NCBI GenBank assembly: GCA_016081115.2 | Contig: CM071930.1 | Coordinates: forward strand, 38,229,335 to 38,293,334 | DNA from: Rehmannia glutinosa | Taxonomy: Eukaryota; Streptophyta; Magnoliopsida; Lamiales; Orobanchaceae | Direction: 5' to 3' | Length of the DNA stretch: 64,000 bases | In this document: piece by piece, positions 23,226 to 34,870 of the stretch | How the letters are laid out: every line of letters starts with the position of its first letter | Position numbering within the stretch: position 1 is the first letter of the stretch | Program-made: the position numbers and the translations under genes | Notes under the pieces: model-generated | Told to the model about the DNA's origin: nothing | Database searches by the model: none | The model's input: the letters and a program-made list of their open reading frames with translations, nothing else

Positions 23226-23480
23226 TTAGGTTTTATTGCTCGAGACTCTTGATCATTGGCGGATCTTCACGATTCTTGCAAAGACCCTCATCCTTTCCTC
23301 CTTGACCATCCATGTCAAGGTCTTTATGTGGTGGGGTTGGAGGGCTTCCATGCCGTCTCCGTGCGCTTGACCCGAACTTGACCTCTCAGGGCATTCCAGC
23401 GACTTCATCCGGTAGAGCCGGAGGGCTTCCTAGGATATGTGAACTTCTTCAATGGGAAGAGCCCCCACGGGGAGGAGGGG

Positions 23481-24152
23481 TGATGAGTGTAAAATATACG
23501 TGAATTGTGGGGCTTAAATTGATATATAATTGATGCATTTGCACGCATATTTACTATGTTTTTACTTGGTTTCCTTTAAAGGGCATGATACATGTATTCT
23601 TGTAATTCTTGCAGGAAACGGAGCTTAAAATGAAGAAATGTTAGTTGGGATGCCCGGATAAGATTACCAAATGCAAAGAGAAGATTAAAACGATGTAAAA
23701 AGGGAACAAAAGCAAGTCACACGGCCGGACCGTGTAAAGCCTCACACGGCCATGTGGAATGGTGATGTGAAAATCACGGTTGTGTGAAGAATGAAAGAAA
23801 ACAGAGAGGACGGAGCAGTCCACACGGCGGACCATGTGGACAAGGAAAGCGCGCCGCGACCCAGCCCGTGCGAACTACATGCCCGTGCGACAAAGGGTCG
23901 AGCCCCGAGCTACACGACCAGTATGGTCCCATACGGCCTGGCCGTATGGAAAAGCTTTCATCGCATTTTTGAGTTTGCTTCCGCTCCAACTCTACAAGTG
24001 ATCTCTCCAAGCATCTATAAAAGGGACCAAGTCTTGCACGAAAAACACAATGGATACATCAAAAACACATCAAATAACACAGGAATGAAGGAACCAAGAG
24101 CTTTCGAGAGCAAAAGGCTAGGTCGCGAAGGACACCACAAGGCTTTTGCATC
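23481..24152 (+). repeat. Truncated 5' LTR of Gypsy C
   Basis: It corresponds to 25931-26613 of the 3' LTR. TATA box TATAAAAGG is at 24016-24024. The match ends at gcttttgcatc, where the deletion junction lies. Confidence 0.8.
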
Positions 24153-25915
24153 TAGGGCTCAATGATTTCAACCGACACGGTTCAACGAAAGTGATGCTAG
24201 AAATTCGAGTCCGGTTGAAGATGAAAAACTTAGCGCTTTGTGGGAGGCAACCCAAGAAATGTCGCGACAAACCCCGGGGTTAAAAAAAGAAAAAAACAAA
24301 CAGAAAAAATGAAAAAAATTAGATGTGCACGGGAGTGTGGACGCACATGACCCGTCCATGCGATCGCTCCTCTAGTTTCAAATTTGATGGACAAGCTCCG
24401 GCTTCAGGAACGATCCAGGTAAGTACTCTTTACGCATTTCTCTTTTCTTTTGATAATTTCCACATATGTTCGGTCGAAGCATATTTTAAGTTTGGGGGCT
24501 TGTCAAGAATGCGTAAATTAGTCTTGTTGCATATTTTGCATTGCATCTAGGATCGCATGTAGTAGCACTTGCATTTTAATTCTCGAAAAAAAAATCAATT
24601 TTTCTCGTTAATTTCATTTATTTTTGTTTTAGCACGTTTAGCGCTTTAGCACGTTTAATTGCTTTTGTGTGTATTTTTTATTCGATTCGTATGCCCAACT
24701 TCTCCCTATGATTTTTCTATGAATATTTTATGGATGGGATAACATACTTGGAGGAATAATGTGATAAAATTCTTGGGAGGAAAGTTATTTATTTGCTTGA
24801 CATGTGTTAAGAAAATTGGGTATTTGAGCATGTTGCGAAAAATAAGCCTGTGAGCTTTTGTGCCTGAAAAACCGCTTTACATTATGCGGACTTATTTCTT
24901 TTTTGAGTGTGTCATTCATGATTGATAGAACTCTAGAACTTGCTCGATATCTTCATTGAAGCCATGTGTGTGTGCAATTTTTGAAAATGATTAAAGGCCA
25001 TCTTTGTTAGCCTACTTAGCCTAAAAAGCCTACCTATGAACTCATGATTCCCTAGTTAGCCAATTTTGAGCCAAAACTTTTATTCTCGAGCCATATTGAA
25101 CTTTAAAATTTAGATGTTTTTATACCGAAATTTCTTGAGCTTATAGAAAATGAATAAGTTTGGGGAGATGTGGTGAAAATTTATGAAAAAGAAGAAGTTC
25201 GCAAAAGAAAGAGGGATGAACAGATCTGGGTAAACAAATATGTATGTATATGAAGCTCGAAAAAGAAAAAATGTATCTCTCGAAAAAAATAGAGAAAATC
25301 GAGCAAAGCAAAAGAAAAATTCTGAAAATTATAGAAAAGATGAGAGCTTGAGGCTAAAGAAAAAAAAGAAAAATGAGGCAAAAAGGCCAAAGAATGAAAA
25401 AAAGAGAATTAAGGGTGGAATTGAGTTGAAAAAATAAAAATTGATTTTATGATGAAATTGGGTTAGTGAATTGCAAGTCTGTATGCTTAAATTATATTTG
25501 CTCAAGTCAAGTCACTTAATCCAAATTTCCCTACCCTTACCAAAGAGCCTACATTACAACCAAAATAAAAGTCCTTTTTGATTCTTAGATTGTGCACACA
25601 AAAGTGGTCGAGATGTTAGACGATTTGCAAGCCTATGGTAGTTCTACTTTCATTGAATTGAATTTGAGCGTAAACACTTACCATACACTTCTGAGAGTAG
25701 AGTGATACACTATGTACTTGTGAGTCGCGATGTCAAGTACCCGAAAGAGTATTAATAATGCCGATTTTATGAATAACGACTTCTTGATAATGAGTTACAT
25801 GGTTTCCTTGAGTATGACGTCGAGTGTTATTTAATGTTTATAGTGTTCATGGGTGTTCTTTCGTTTTTATCCCTTATAGTGTTTTTCTTAATTACTCGAT
25901 GACGAGCAATGCTTT

Positions 25916-25930
25916 AAGTTTGGGGGATTT
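25916..25930 (+). other. Polypurine tract of Gypsy C
   Basis: AAGTTTGGGGGATTT stands directly before the 3' LTR start TGATGAG. This is the plus-strand primer position expected for Gypsy elements. Confidence 0.75.
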
Positions 25931-27454
25931 TGATGAGTGTAAAATATACGTGCATTTTGGGGCTTAAATTGATATATAATTGATGCATTTACATGCATAT
26001 TTACTATGTTTTTACTTGGTCTCCTTAAAGGGCATGATCTGCGTATTCTTGTAATTCTTGGCAGAAACGGAGCTTAAAAAGAAGAAATGTCAATTGGGAT
26101 GCCTGATAAGATTGCCAAATGCAATGAGAAGATCAAAACAACGAAAAAAAAAAAAAGGGAACAAAAGCAAGTCACATGGCAGGCCGTGTAGCCTCACACG
26201 GCCATGTGGAATGGTGGTTTGAAAATCACACGATTGTGTGAAGAAGGGGAAGAAAACAAAGGAAAGGAGCAGACGTGTGAAGTCACACGGCCGTGTGGAC
26301 AAGGAAGCCAACCGCACAACATGCCCGTGGGAACTACATGCCTGTGCGACAAAGGGTCGAGCCCCGAGCCACACGACCGTGTGGTCCCACATGGAATGGC
26401 CGTGTGGGGAGTCTGTTTCAGTAGCGTTTTTGAGTTTGCTTCCGTTCCAACTCTACAAGTGATCTCTCCAAGCATTTATAAAAAGAGACCAAGTCTTACA
26501 TGAAAAAACATAACTCGATACAAAAAACATATCAAATAATACAGAACGAAGGAATCGAAGAGTTTCGAGAGCAAAAGGCTAGGTCGCGAAGGACACCACA
26601 AAGCTTTTGCATCAGGGAGCACAAGAGCTTCGAGGGCTTGGAGGAGAATCCATCCCGACAAGAAGGGTTTTTTTTTCTATGTCTAAGAACTTTTGTTTGT
26701 GCTTATATGATGTCATAATGTTGATTCGAATTTGTCTATGAGTTTGTAATCAATGTTTACATATTTTTCGGATCTTAGGGCATAATCGAAATCGTGGATT
26801 TGTATTAAATATGATTACTTATTTCTTTAATTAATTCATACTTTCTATTTTATGAATTCGAGTGCTTATTATTTAATTACTTTTTATCCGATCAATAATT
26901 AGCATGTCATATTTGTTATTGCAACATTCGGGAGATGAGTTCTAACAAAGACAAAATCGAATTCGGACATGAAACATGTGTGACAAAGCGTGTTTGTGGG
27001 GAGTTATTCAATTGACAAATTTTTTGGAGTTAATAAGAATGGGGCGATCCGGAGGACTACAATTCTTATTAATCAACTGTTTACGCACCACCCGGAAGGG
27101 AGAGTAGACGAACTTAGGAATTAAACCCATAGAATTGTATGAATTGGTTTTAAAACTTTATTCGCATTTATTATTGAAGAAGCATGTTGAGATTATGTGT
27201 CTAAGGTTGCTCCTAAAGATGTTGAAAATACTTGTGGGGTTCACAAATTTATTATATTTATTTTTCTTATTTTTCGATTTTTAGTAGATAAAATTATTCA
27301 ATATTCGATTGCTTCAATAAAATTGGAATACGATGTTATTATAGCCTAAGTGTTCAAGATTCAATCCTCAGAATACGACCCTTCTTGCCATTATTCTATA
27401 AACTACACATCGTACACTTGCAGTTGTATAAACCAAAATAATTTTTGGCGAACA
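25931..27454 (+). repeat. Complete 3' LTR of Gypsy C
   Basis: It is 1524 bp, from TG to CA. The U3 region carries a palindrome cluster (26162-26408), followed by TATAAAAAG at 26477-26485. The short frames here are not coding. Confidence 0.8.
26162..26408 (+). promoter_or_regulatory. U3 palindrome cluster of the CACACGGCCGTGTG type
   Basis: The perfect 14-bp palindrome CACACGGCCGTGTG is at 26284-26297. Near-perfect versions are at 26195-26208 and 26369-26384, and half sites at 26176-26180 and 26399-26408. The cluster ends about 70 bp upstream of the TATA box. The 5' LTR has decayed versions at 23720-23950. A role as enhancer or transcription-factor binding array is inferred from position only. 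Confidence 0.6.
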
Positions 27455-27652
27455 AGGGGTTGAGGCCCGTCTTGCATGCGGTGGAGGGGGCGACACTCCT
27501 CAAAGAGGAGGGTTGGCCCCTCTTCTTCCAGTGGCCATTCTTCTTGTTGTTCTCGCCCTACGACCAGCATTTTGAGATCCGGCTTCACGTGCTTGAAATC
27601 GATTTGCATCTTCGTGTGCTTTTCGCTGCTCCCACGACGCGCGTCAAAATAA

Positions 27653-28117
27653 TGCCGCTTTTTAGGGCACATCACTTCAAGTAAATGATTATAATAAAAG
27701 TCAAAGTCTTCTTTTTCCCAAGGGAAAATCTTCCAAGTCTTCTTCTCGGGAGTTATAAATTCTTCAATTGGAAACTTGCTTGCACACACGCACAAACGCG
27801 TTAGACAGGCCCCGAGTTGTCCGGGTAGACCCTCCGATGCTCAAGTCAAGACAGGTGATCGAGAGAGAAATTAAGATAGTAAACGAATCTTTGAATTAAT
27901 GCTAATTATGAGTCGGATAACTTACAAATCAAGAGGAGGGACCTTTTATACCCGCAGGTAATAGGCCCGTGGGCTTGTAGGAGAAATTGGCCCAGGGTCG
28001 ATCCCGGACTCCTTCGGAGCGGGTTATTCCATTAATAGCCCATTGGGCAATTAATGTTATTCAAATATATAAATCAAATTATATATTAATTATTAAATAT
28101 CGTTTTTGCCCCGGACA
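27653..28117 (-). repeat. 5' LTR of the Tat-like element
   Basis: Minus-strand TATAAAAGGT is at 27941-27950. The LTR start TGTCCGGGGC is at 28117 and it ends CGGCA at 27653. A 130-codon minus-strand frame crossing 27403-27795 spans LTR, leader and Gypsy C sequence, so it is accidental. Confidence 0.75.
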
Positions 28118-28122
28118 CTATT

Positions 28123-28941
28123 AATATATGGTATCTTTCTCATCTGCATCATTATTGCTCGTGTACTAGTATGTATTATATACAGTGCATGTTATATTCA
28201 GTCATCCTTTCACTGTAACCAGGCATTCCCTTGCAAAATAACTTTGTCTCTATACTTGCAGAGTCATGTTAGGATGCAAGAACTATCAGTACATCAAATT
28301 TTAATATTGTTTAACAACCCTTCTCGTGTTCATAGAAGATCAAACATTGTAGTTTAGTGAGTTCATTCTCCAGTACATACATGTTCATTTCAAGATGTTC
28401 ACATATTGCAAGCAGTAATTCGGTGAATCAAACTAAAATATACATTCCACGACATGGTAAATGAAAATATATAAAAAAAATTGTCATAGAGATATACTTC
28501 ACTCCTCATCAAGAAGGATAAAATATCTACATGAGAACACTGGTTCTTGACATACTAAAAGTGAAGCAACTGAATGATTATTCTGAGCATTCTACTGAGT
28601 ATATTCTTTCTCATTGATAAGAACCTGTTAGCTGGGGCAAACCAATGGAGTAAGACCTACAGCAATAATTACCCAATAAAACACCAAAACCAAAAACTTA
28701 TCTCTTAACAAACCCAAGAAGGTATAAAACATGTAGATTAACTATGAAGTCAATTAAAACAATTGATGGGCAAAGACATTGTCATTCAGCCGTCTAATCT
28801 CCATTGCAAAAATCAAAAGTTAGTAAGCAATGCTTCAGTAATCTTCTTTTTATCAGATTGATAATGAAAAATTAAGTTATACTGAAACTAGAGTTCTCCA
28901 CCAAAAACTTATTTTTTAACAAACTGATGGATATCAGTATA
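28123..28941. other. Unassigned sequence
   Basis: No domain, repeat or RNA gene was recognised. The AT-rich, intron-like composition may be old gene-derived DNA. Confidence 0.3.
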
Positions 28942-28949
28942 GCAATTAT

Positions 28950-29503
28950 CAGGGGCGGAGGCATGATATGGTATTGGAGGGGGCCGACCAGAGAGCGGTC
29001 GGCGTCGCCGCCGCACAAGGCCCCCTCAAGCAAGGGCTCCGCGCCAGAATTTTTTATTTAAATTTAATACTTTAAAATGTAAAATTTAAACTCATTTCAA
29101 AATTTAAATGAATCACATAACTATTTTACTGAATTAAATGAATCACATAACTATTTCAACAGATTCAAATGAAATGAATCCCACTAATTATTATTATATC
29201 CCAATATTTTGCTAAATTTTTTAAACCAAACAAATAAATTAAAGTTGATAATATATATAACATATATATGAGCGTTAGTGTCTATATATTTATATAAGGT
29301 TGGTTACTTTTTCCTTATTGTAGTGACTTTGTGGTAAAACCCCACTAATTTTAGTCAAAGAAAGAGATTGGCCCGTGAAGAATTAATTTAGGTATTAGGA
29401 TTTAGGGGCCAAGCATTTGAAAAAGAAAATTTACATATAAAAATATTAAAAAAAAAAACTTGGGGGCCAGGGCCCCCTTCCCACAAACGTGCCTCCGTCC
29501 CTG
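28950..29503. mobile_element. hAT-type miniature element with 8-bp target duplication
   Basis: Terminal inverted repeats CAGGGGCGGAGGC and GCCTCCGTCCCTG match at 12 of 13 positions. The flanks GCAATTAT and GCAATAGT agree at 6 of 8. Both ends have runs of G or C (gggggccag, ggcccccttc). No coding capacity. Confidence 0.8.
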
Positions 29504-29635
29504 GCAATAGTACAAAACATCCTGACCATTTGCATAATATCTGGCAGCTGGCATATACCATATATTCCCTCAAATTCATATCATCAGAGGTTGTCATACT
29601 GATATTTAGTATTACCAATGATTAGAGGACAAGTG

Positions 29636-29893
29636 TCTGATCTAGAAAGGTCTGTTTGTTGTATAAATGGGTCACTGTACAGAACCTTGAGGTATCAATT
29701 AAAATGATAGATTTCTTTCAACAAATTATTTCTAGCTTTTGTTCTTCAGCTTTTATGGCTATTTTCATGTTCCGACATGGTATCGAAGCAGGTTTTTCAA
29801 CCTGCCTCTGTGCCATTCCTCTTCCATCATTATTTTTTTTAACTTCCTCATATAGTAGCAGAACAAGCACAAGTTGTGCAGCCACAGGGTCAG
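29636..29893 (+). mobile_element. Copia-like LTR end with primer-binding site
   Basis: An LTR-like stretch with TATAAAT (about 29660) leads to TGGTATCGAAGC (29778-29789), a mutated initiator tRNA-Met primer site. It lies in a hairpin: TGG...GCAGGTT pairs with AACCTGC...CCA (29778-29815). No gag frame of note follows before the LTR at 29894. Confidence 0.45.
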
Positions 29894-31163
29894 TGTTCGA
29901 AGATTTTTTACCGCAAGCATACTCAAGTTTTAGTATAGATTGAAAAGTAGGGTTATCGTCTCCATGAGGATTGATATCAAGTTTTATCTAAACTGTAGTT
30001 ATAATAGCTTAATTCTATCTAGATAATCAAAAATAGATGGTTTTGATTAAACTAAAAATAAAACTAAAATGATAAAAACAAATTCGTTCGAGACAAGTTA
30101 TCAAACACTTAGTGATTATGAATTCTAGAGGGTGATTCACCTAGTTATCCCCTATGTTATCAATCCAGGTTTATTAATTACACGCTATAAATCTATAAGC
30201 CCAATGTTCCTACCGTTTATCATTTTTCTCTCGAGTGCTTAGTGATTCTAGGTTTCATTCCCGATTTCAATATCTCTATAAAAATCATAAATTAAACCCC
30301 GATGTGCTCGATGAATCTTCTTTCATGGACTTCAAAGATTCATAAACTTCTCGGTTCTATGAAACCCTAAGTTATGATATTCTATGGTCAAGCGTTCAAT
30401 TATCTCTCTCGAGTGTCGAATCAAACACGCCAAACAATCTAAACTATTAATCGATAATTCAAATACAATTAATCCAAATAGCACAAATAGATTCAATAAT
30501 ATGTGAATCAAATAAATCGAAATATCAAAACATAGATTCAAACGTTGGTTACATCAATCATCTAGAAAAATAGATTTAGCTCATGATGGAAGTACAAAAA
30601 CTCATGAAAAAATAATTATACATCTCAAGGGTTCAACAAAGATAGTGGAAAAATAATTCGAGAAGACTCAAGGAAAGAATTCTCTCTGTTTCCACAAGAT
30701 AGATGCCTTCAAATCTCATCCCGAACTTTTTCTCCTTGCTCAAATTCATCCCGTGTGCTCAATAGAATGTCGAACCCTCTTTATGTGTGTCATTGGTTTA
30801 ATTTATACCCCTCCTTCTCGTCCAAGCCCTAAAAAAATAAAAAATATAAAGTTTTTGCCAGGTGATGTGCGTTGTAAGCTGACTGCGATGCCCGTCCTCC
30901 GCCCGATTTTACCCCCCTCCCGTGTGTCGCTGCGGCCCTCATGTCTTCGCTACGTTTTTCTTGCAATTTCCCTTTTCAAGTGCGATTTCTTCCTTCCCAA
31001 CACGTTTTTCATTGTTTTCAATCGTTTTCGTCTATCATAACCTTGTATTGACTCCTAACAATACCAAATGAAATAAACTGGACTCAATTGACACAAACAC
31101 CCAAAAACAACACAAAATTCTCGTCAAGAATACTCGATTTGTTGGTATAAAATTAACTTAACA
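29894..31163 (-). repeat. 3' LTR of Gypsy A
   Basis: This 1270-bp stretch is related to the two LTRs of Gypsy B but clearly diverged. It starts tgttcgaagattttttaccg and ends ttaacttaaca on the plus strand. A TATA-like TATAAATTA lies on the minus strand at about 30800-30808. The region upstream of TATA is GC-rich but has no perfect palindromes. Confidence 0.75.
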
Positions 31164-33119
31164 AATACTCCCAAACTTGGACGATTGCTTGTCCTCAGTG
31201 ATTTTATCGACTCTTGAAAAATAAAAGACACGAATCAAACAAAAATAACAACTACTAACTCGAGCAGACAACTACAAAACTTCACAACTAAGCTCATTCG
31301 TCTCATAATTTGTTTCACTATCAATCAAACATGCATTTTATCAATGTGATCTCATGAGTATGAAATGTTCTTGATCACTCCATTTTCATTATTCGGATAA
31401 ATTCACACAATCAAGTGTTTTCCAAAATGATCCACTTTTGAATATAGAGGTGTAATATTTATCGGACTCCCAAAGCTTGTCTTTCACACTAATCTCCACT
31501 AATGTAGGTTAATGTAACATAAGGATCAATATGACTTTGTGAGCTTGTAATGTGGGCTTAGGGTAAGGTAGGAAAATATGGGATTATTTGGCTCAAATCA
31601 CCTAAACACACAATTATTAACTCTTTTAAATCACATGTCAATACCCAACCATCACTTTTCGACAATTTCCTTGTTCTTGCGTTATGAGCTTTCGTCCTCT
31701 CGCCGATATTTTTTTCTTTTTCTCTTTTTTTTTCCAAAACCCCCAAACTTAATCTTTTTCATACTTTATACATGGGGTTTAATATTTTCAATTTAAGGGC
31801 AACTTCACGCAATTCACCCCTGTTCATCATACACATCCTCGACCTTCAACATCTTTCTATAAATTTTGTGTATGAGTGAGGGTAATTGGAATTACCCCTC
31901 ATATGTAAGCTACGGGTATTGGATTGGTTGCCAAAGAAACGGGTTTAAAAGGCTCAATAGGGGACACTAGGAGAAATACATAAACATAAAGATAGGCATT
32001 ATAGGCTCTAGTTGTTCAAAGATGGCCAAAATCACTTCCTTAATGTTACGTCACCTAGAATTTTGCCTCGACTAGTGTTCGGACAAGTTTTAGAATCCGG
32101 TGGGATCATTCGATCAACAGATTAATCCATAAATCGTCTCCATATAAATCAACATAGTCAATCAAATGGGTAAAATAACGATTCACGAGCAACATATTAC
32201 TACCAAACACATACTCTTTTTGATTCAACTCATATTCAACAAATTCACTTAGTCATACAAGTTTACAATTACATATACGACTCGACTCGACCCCGGACTC
32301 TTGTTTTTTTGATTTATTTTAGACAAGACTCGACTCAATGAACAAATACGAGACTACACCTCCCCAAACTTATAATGACATTGTCCCTAATGGAGAGGTG
32401 AGAAAGGGATTTTCTCGGTAGCCGAGGAGCTAGGGCTCCTCTTCTGAGTCATGTGGTGGAAGGAAGGCAAATCGGTCTGGTGGTGGCGGCGGCTACGCAG
32501 AAATGGGAACTACAGGTACATCGGCTATAGATTTGAGCAAGGATCTTATCGCGCTCATTTCTTTATTCCTCCCACGTGGCTCGTGGGCGCCGCTGCTCCT
32601 CCTAAAAGTCAACTTCAGGCGGCGATGAGCCCTCCCGAACTCCCGCATTTCCAAATAGTACGCATGCATAGCATTGGCGTGGAAATCGAGAAAAATGAGG
32701 CGATCGATGATCGAAGTAGATGGAACTCAAGATTGTGCGTCGGTGCGGGCATGTAAGGTGCGGCCACGGGTGGAACGTAAGCGGGGTCAACAATATATCC
32801 CGCGTCTCTAGGCTCGAGGCACATTGTCGTCCCAATTGTTATATGCGAGAAATGATAGTGGAGTAAATGGGCCTTTAGGGCGTTCAAAGGCTCATCGGTA
32901 CTCCACGTGATGCTAGTGTTATTGCGAAGCGGGATTAGGGCGGCATACAAAGTCCCCAAGAGTGCGGTGGCAAATGACTTAATGGATAGACTCGGAAATG
33001 ATCACTCTTTGGGTCAATTTGGATGTGGATGATGGCATACGATAGATAAGCTCTGTTTTTCATGACATCATTTGACATGCCTGGTCGGTATCATATTTTT
33101 GTAAATGAAATGGTACCAT

Positions 33120-33640
33120 GCACGGCCATGCCGACCGAGAGTGATGTGAGAAAATGCAAGATCGCTACCGGCAACTCAAGTAGGTCGCCATTCGGTGCAC
33201 GGGCGATATAGAGCACTGTACAATGATGTCCAAATCGTGTGGTGAGACACAAAGTCGGTGTAGGGCTTGCGATCCACCCGGTAATGAGTAATATTCCCGA
33301 TGACTTCGGGCTCATATGATGTTTCATTGTGACGCACATAGATATCATTGGCCAAAACATAAGGATGCTTGCGCATTGGCATAGAATTCCCGAACCAAAG
33401 TAGAGGCATAAGGCTCGGGTTGGGCGTTAGTTTCTTCCAACGATGTTCCCGAATCATGCATTTAAGGTGGCCATCTTGTGAACCTGGTAGAAGACTCCGT
33501 TCAGCAGTGATACTCCGCACAATTAATTTCCCGTAAAAGAGTGTTTGGGCTTACAAACTGGCGGGTGTCGTATTGCTCCGATGTAGTTGCCTTTTCTTTG
33601 CCTTTTCCCTTGCTCGTGCCCTTTTTGGGTGCCATATTTG
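33120..33640 (-). pseudogene. Gypsy A downstream ORF, plant transposon-protein domain
   Basis: Minus-strand start MAPKKGTSKGKGKEKATTSE lies at about 33632. After a frameshift come LKCMIREHRWKKLTPNPS, YVLANDIYVRHNETSYEP and EVIGNITHY. This resembles the 'putative plant transposon protein' domain found downstream of pol in Athila-type elements (REHRWKKL...LVREFYAN...FNAETIN pattern). The position between integrase and polypurine tract fits. The role of this ORF is not established. Frameshifts make it non-functional. Confidence 0.5.
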
Positions 33641-34129
33641 TAACCTAGCAAGATAAACACAAAAACAAGGCACGTGGAAACACAAAAATCGGTTATGGGT
33701 GAGAAATCAACAATCAAAGTAAGTATAAATGCACCAAAGTGAAAGAAGTAATATCACATATAGAGAAGGTAGGGATGTAAAAAAAGCGAACCTTTTTTAT
33801 TCAATTCGGTATTGATTCATATATTGATACTCTAATTCGAAAAATTAGAATTCGAATACAAATAAGAATATTTATTTAGATTCACATATTATGCGAATAC
33901 GAATATGAATATCATTATATTTGATTCCAGTATTCGAACGAATATTCGAATAATATTATATATTTATATTTATACAAATCACTGATATATAATCTTTATA
34001 TATATAAGTATATATTTTATTTATATAGATTATTAATATATAATTAACCATAAATTCACTTATAACAGACCCAAACTAATAGGCTCATATATAAGTATAT
34101 TCTTGTAGTATACTTTGTTGTTTGGGTGG

Positions 34130-34870
34130 TACTGTTTACAAGAAACATGGCTAATAGTGTTTGGAAAAATCTGGACAGGAATAAGTCGAGGCCAAGATTT
34201 GATCTTGTCTCTCGCAAGACGAAATTGCCTCGTATACAAAGTGTTTAGGGTTCCGCCAATCGTCCCTTAGATACAATGACTTTTATTGTTTCGACTTAGC
34301 GAAAGACTCGCAAAAATCGAAACTACGGCGAACACAAGTGTATGAACTTTCAAGTTAAAGAAGGGATACAAAACAATATGTTGAATGCAAATAAATGACT
34401 CAATTTTTATCTGGTTAATTTCGTGTATATTTTTCATCTGCAAGGGCTCATATATATAGGCATCAAGGTGCCTGGTGGAAAGGATATGTCTTTTGGATCG
34501 AAAAGACATGTCTGAACAAAAAATGCACATGGTTGCTCTAACAGTGCATCCATTCGAAAGTGTGCGTCGCGCAAAAAACTGCGTGACGCAGGTTTTGCCA
34601 TCGTTCGCGCGGTGCGCGCGCACGTGCACGTTGGCTTCTATCTCTGCGCGGTGCGTGCAAGACCGCCCCCACACCACGTTGCACGCGCGCGTACCTCTCA
34701 ATTGGAAAAAATAATTAAATTAATATTAATTAAAGGGTTTTAAATATATTTGGTCCAAAACTATAAGGGCCTTGAAGCCCAAGCCCACGGCCGGTGGCGG
34801 CGTGGCAGATGAGCATGTGCGTTTTGAACCAAACCCACAAGCATGTAGGTCCTCACTCCTTTAAAAACTT
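34130..34870 (-). other. LTR-like promoter region, uncertain
   Basis: A minus-strand TATATATATGAG is at about 34449-34460 and GC-rich alternating DNA (cgcgcggtgcgcgcgcacgt) lies at about 34605-34630. The block continues across the MULE-like insertion at 55487-55700. This resembles an LTR U3/R region, but no partner LTR or ends were found. Confidence 0.25.

Larger units (their letters stand above)
23481..27454 (+). mobile_element. Gypsy C, deleted LTR element, target duplication AGGGG
   Basis: AGGGG flanks both ends (23476-23480 and 27455-27459). The 3' LTR is 25931-27454, starting TGATGAGTGT and ending GGCGAACA. The 5' LTR is preserved only over 23481-24152. The sequence then jumps directly into 3' non-coding internal DNA (aagtttgggggcttg at about 24490; polypurine tract at 25916-25930). 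Primer site, gag and pol are all missing. The preserved LTR parts are close to each other, so it is younger than its host element. Confidence 0.8.
19174..28117 (-). mobile_element. Tat-like Gypsy LTR element, non-autonomous, target duplication CTATT
   Basis: Direct repeats at 19174-19651 and 27653-28117 are the LTRs. CTATT lies immediately outside on both sides (19169-19173 and 28118-28122). On the minus strand the LTR starts TGTTGGGG or TGTCCGGGG and carries a TATA box. A primer-site-like string next to the 5' LTR (TTTTGACGCGCGTCGTGGGA) resembles the TTTGGCGCCCACCGTGGGG type of Tat elements. A purine-rich string (GAGTCCGGGGGACC) precedes the 3' LTR. A gag remnant lies at 22860-23225 and a minisatellite at 21136-21790; no pol was found. 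The LTRs have diverged clearly, so it is old. Gypsy C interrupts it. GC-rich DNA at 19970-20240 is part of its 3' region. Confidence 0.75.

Noticed and set aside
27403..27795. 130-codon minus-strand frame as a gene
   Set aside because: It crosses from LTR through leader into the Gypsy C 3' LTR, so it spans three unrelated sequence blocks.
25930..28100. A single LTR pair joining 23481 and 28117
   Set aside because: The AGGGG and CTATT duplications define two different elements in opposite orientation, one inside the other.
34580..34690. GC-rich alternating purine-pyrimidine stretch as a CpG island of a host gene
   Set aside because: No gene lies downstream on either strand. It fits an LTR U3 region better, and even that remains uncertain.
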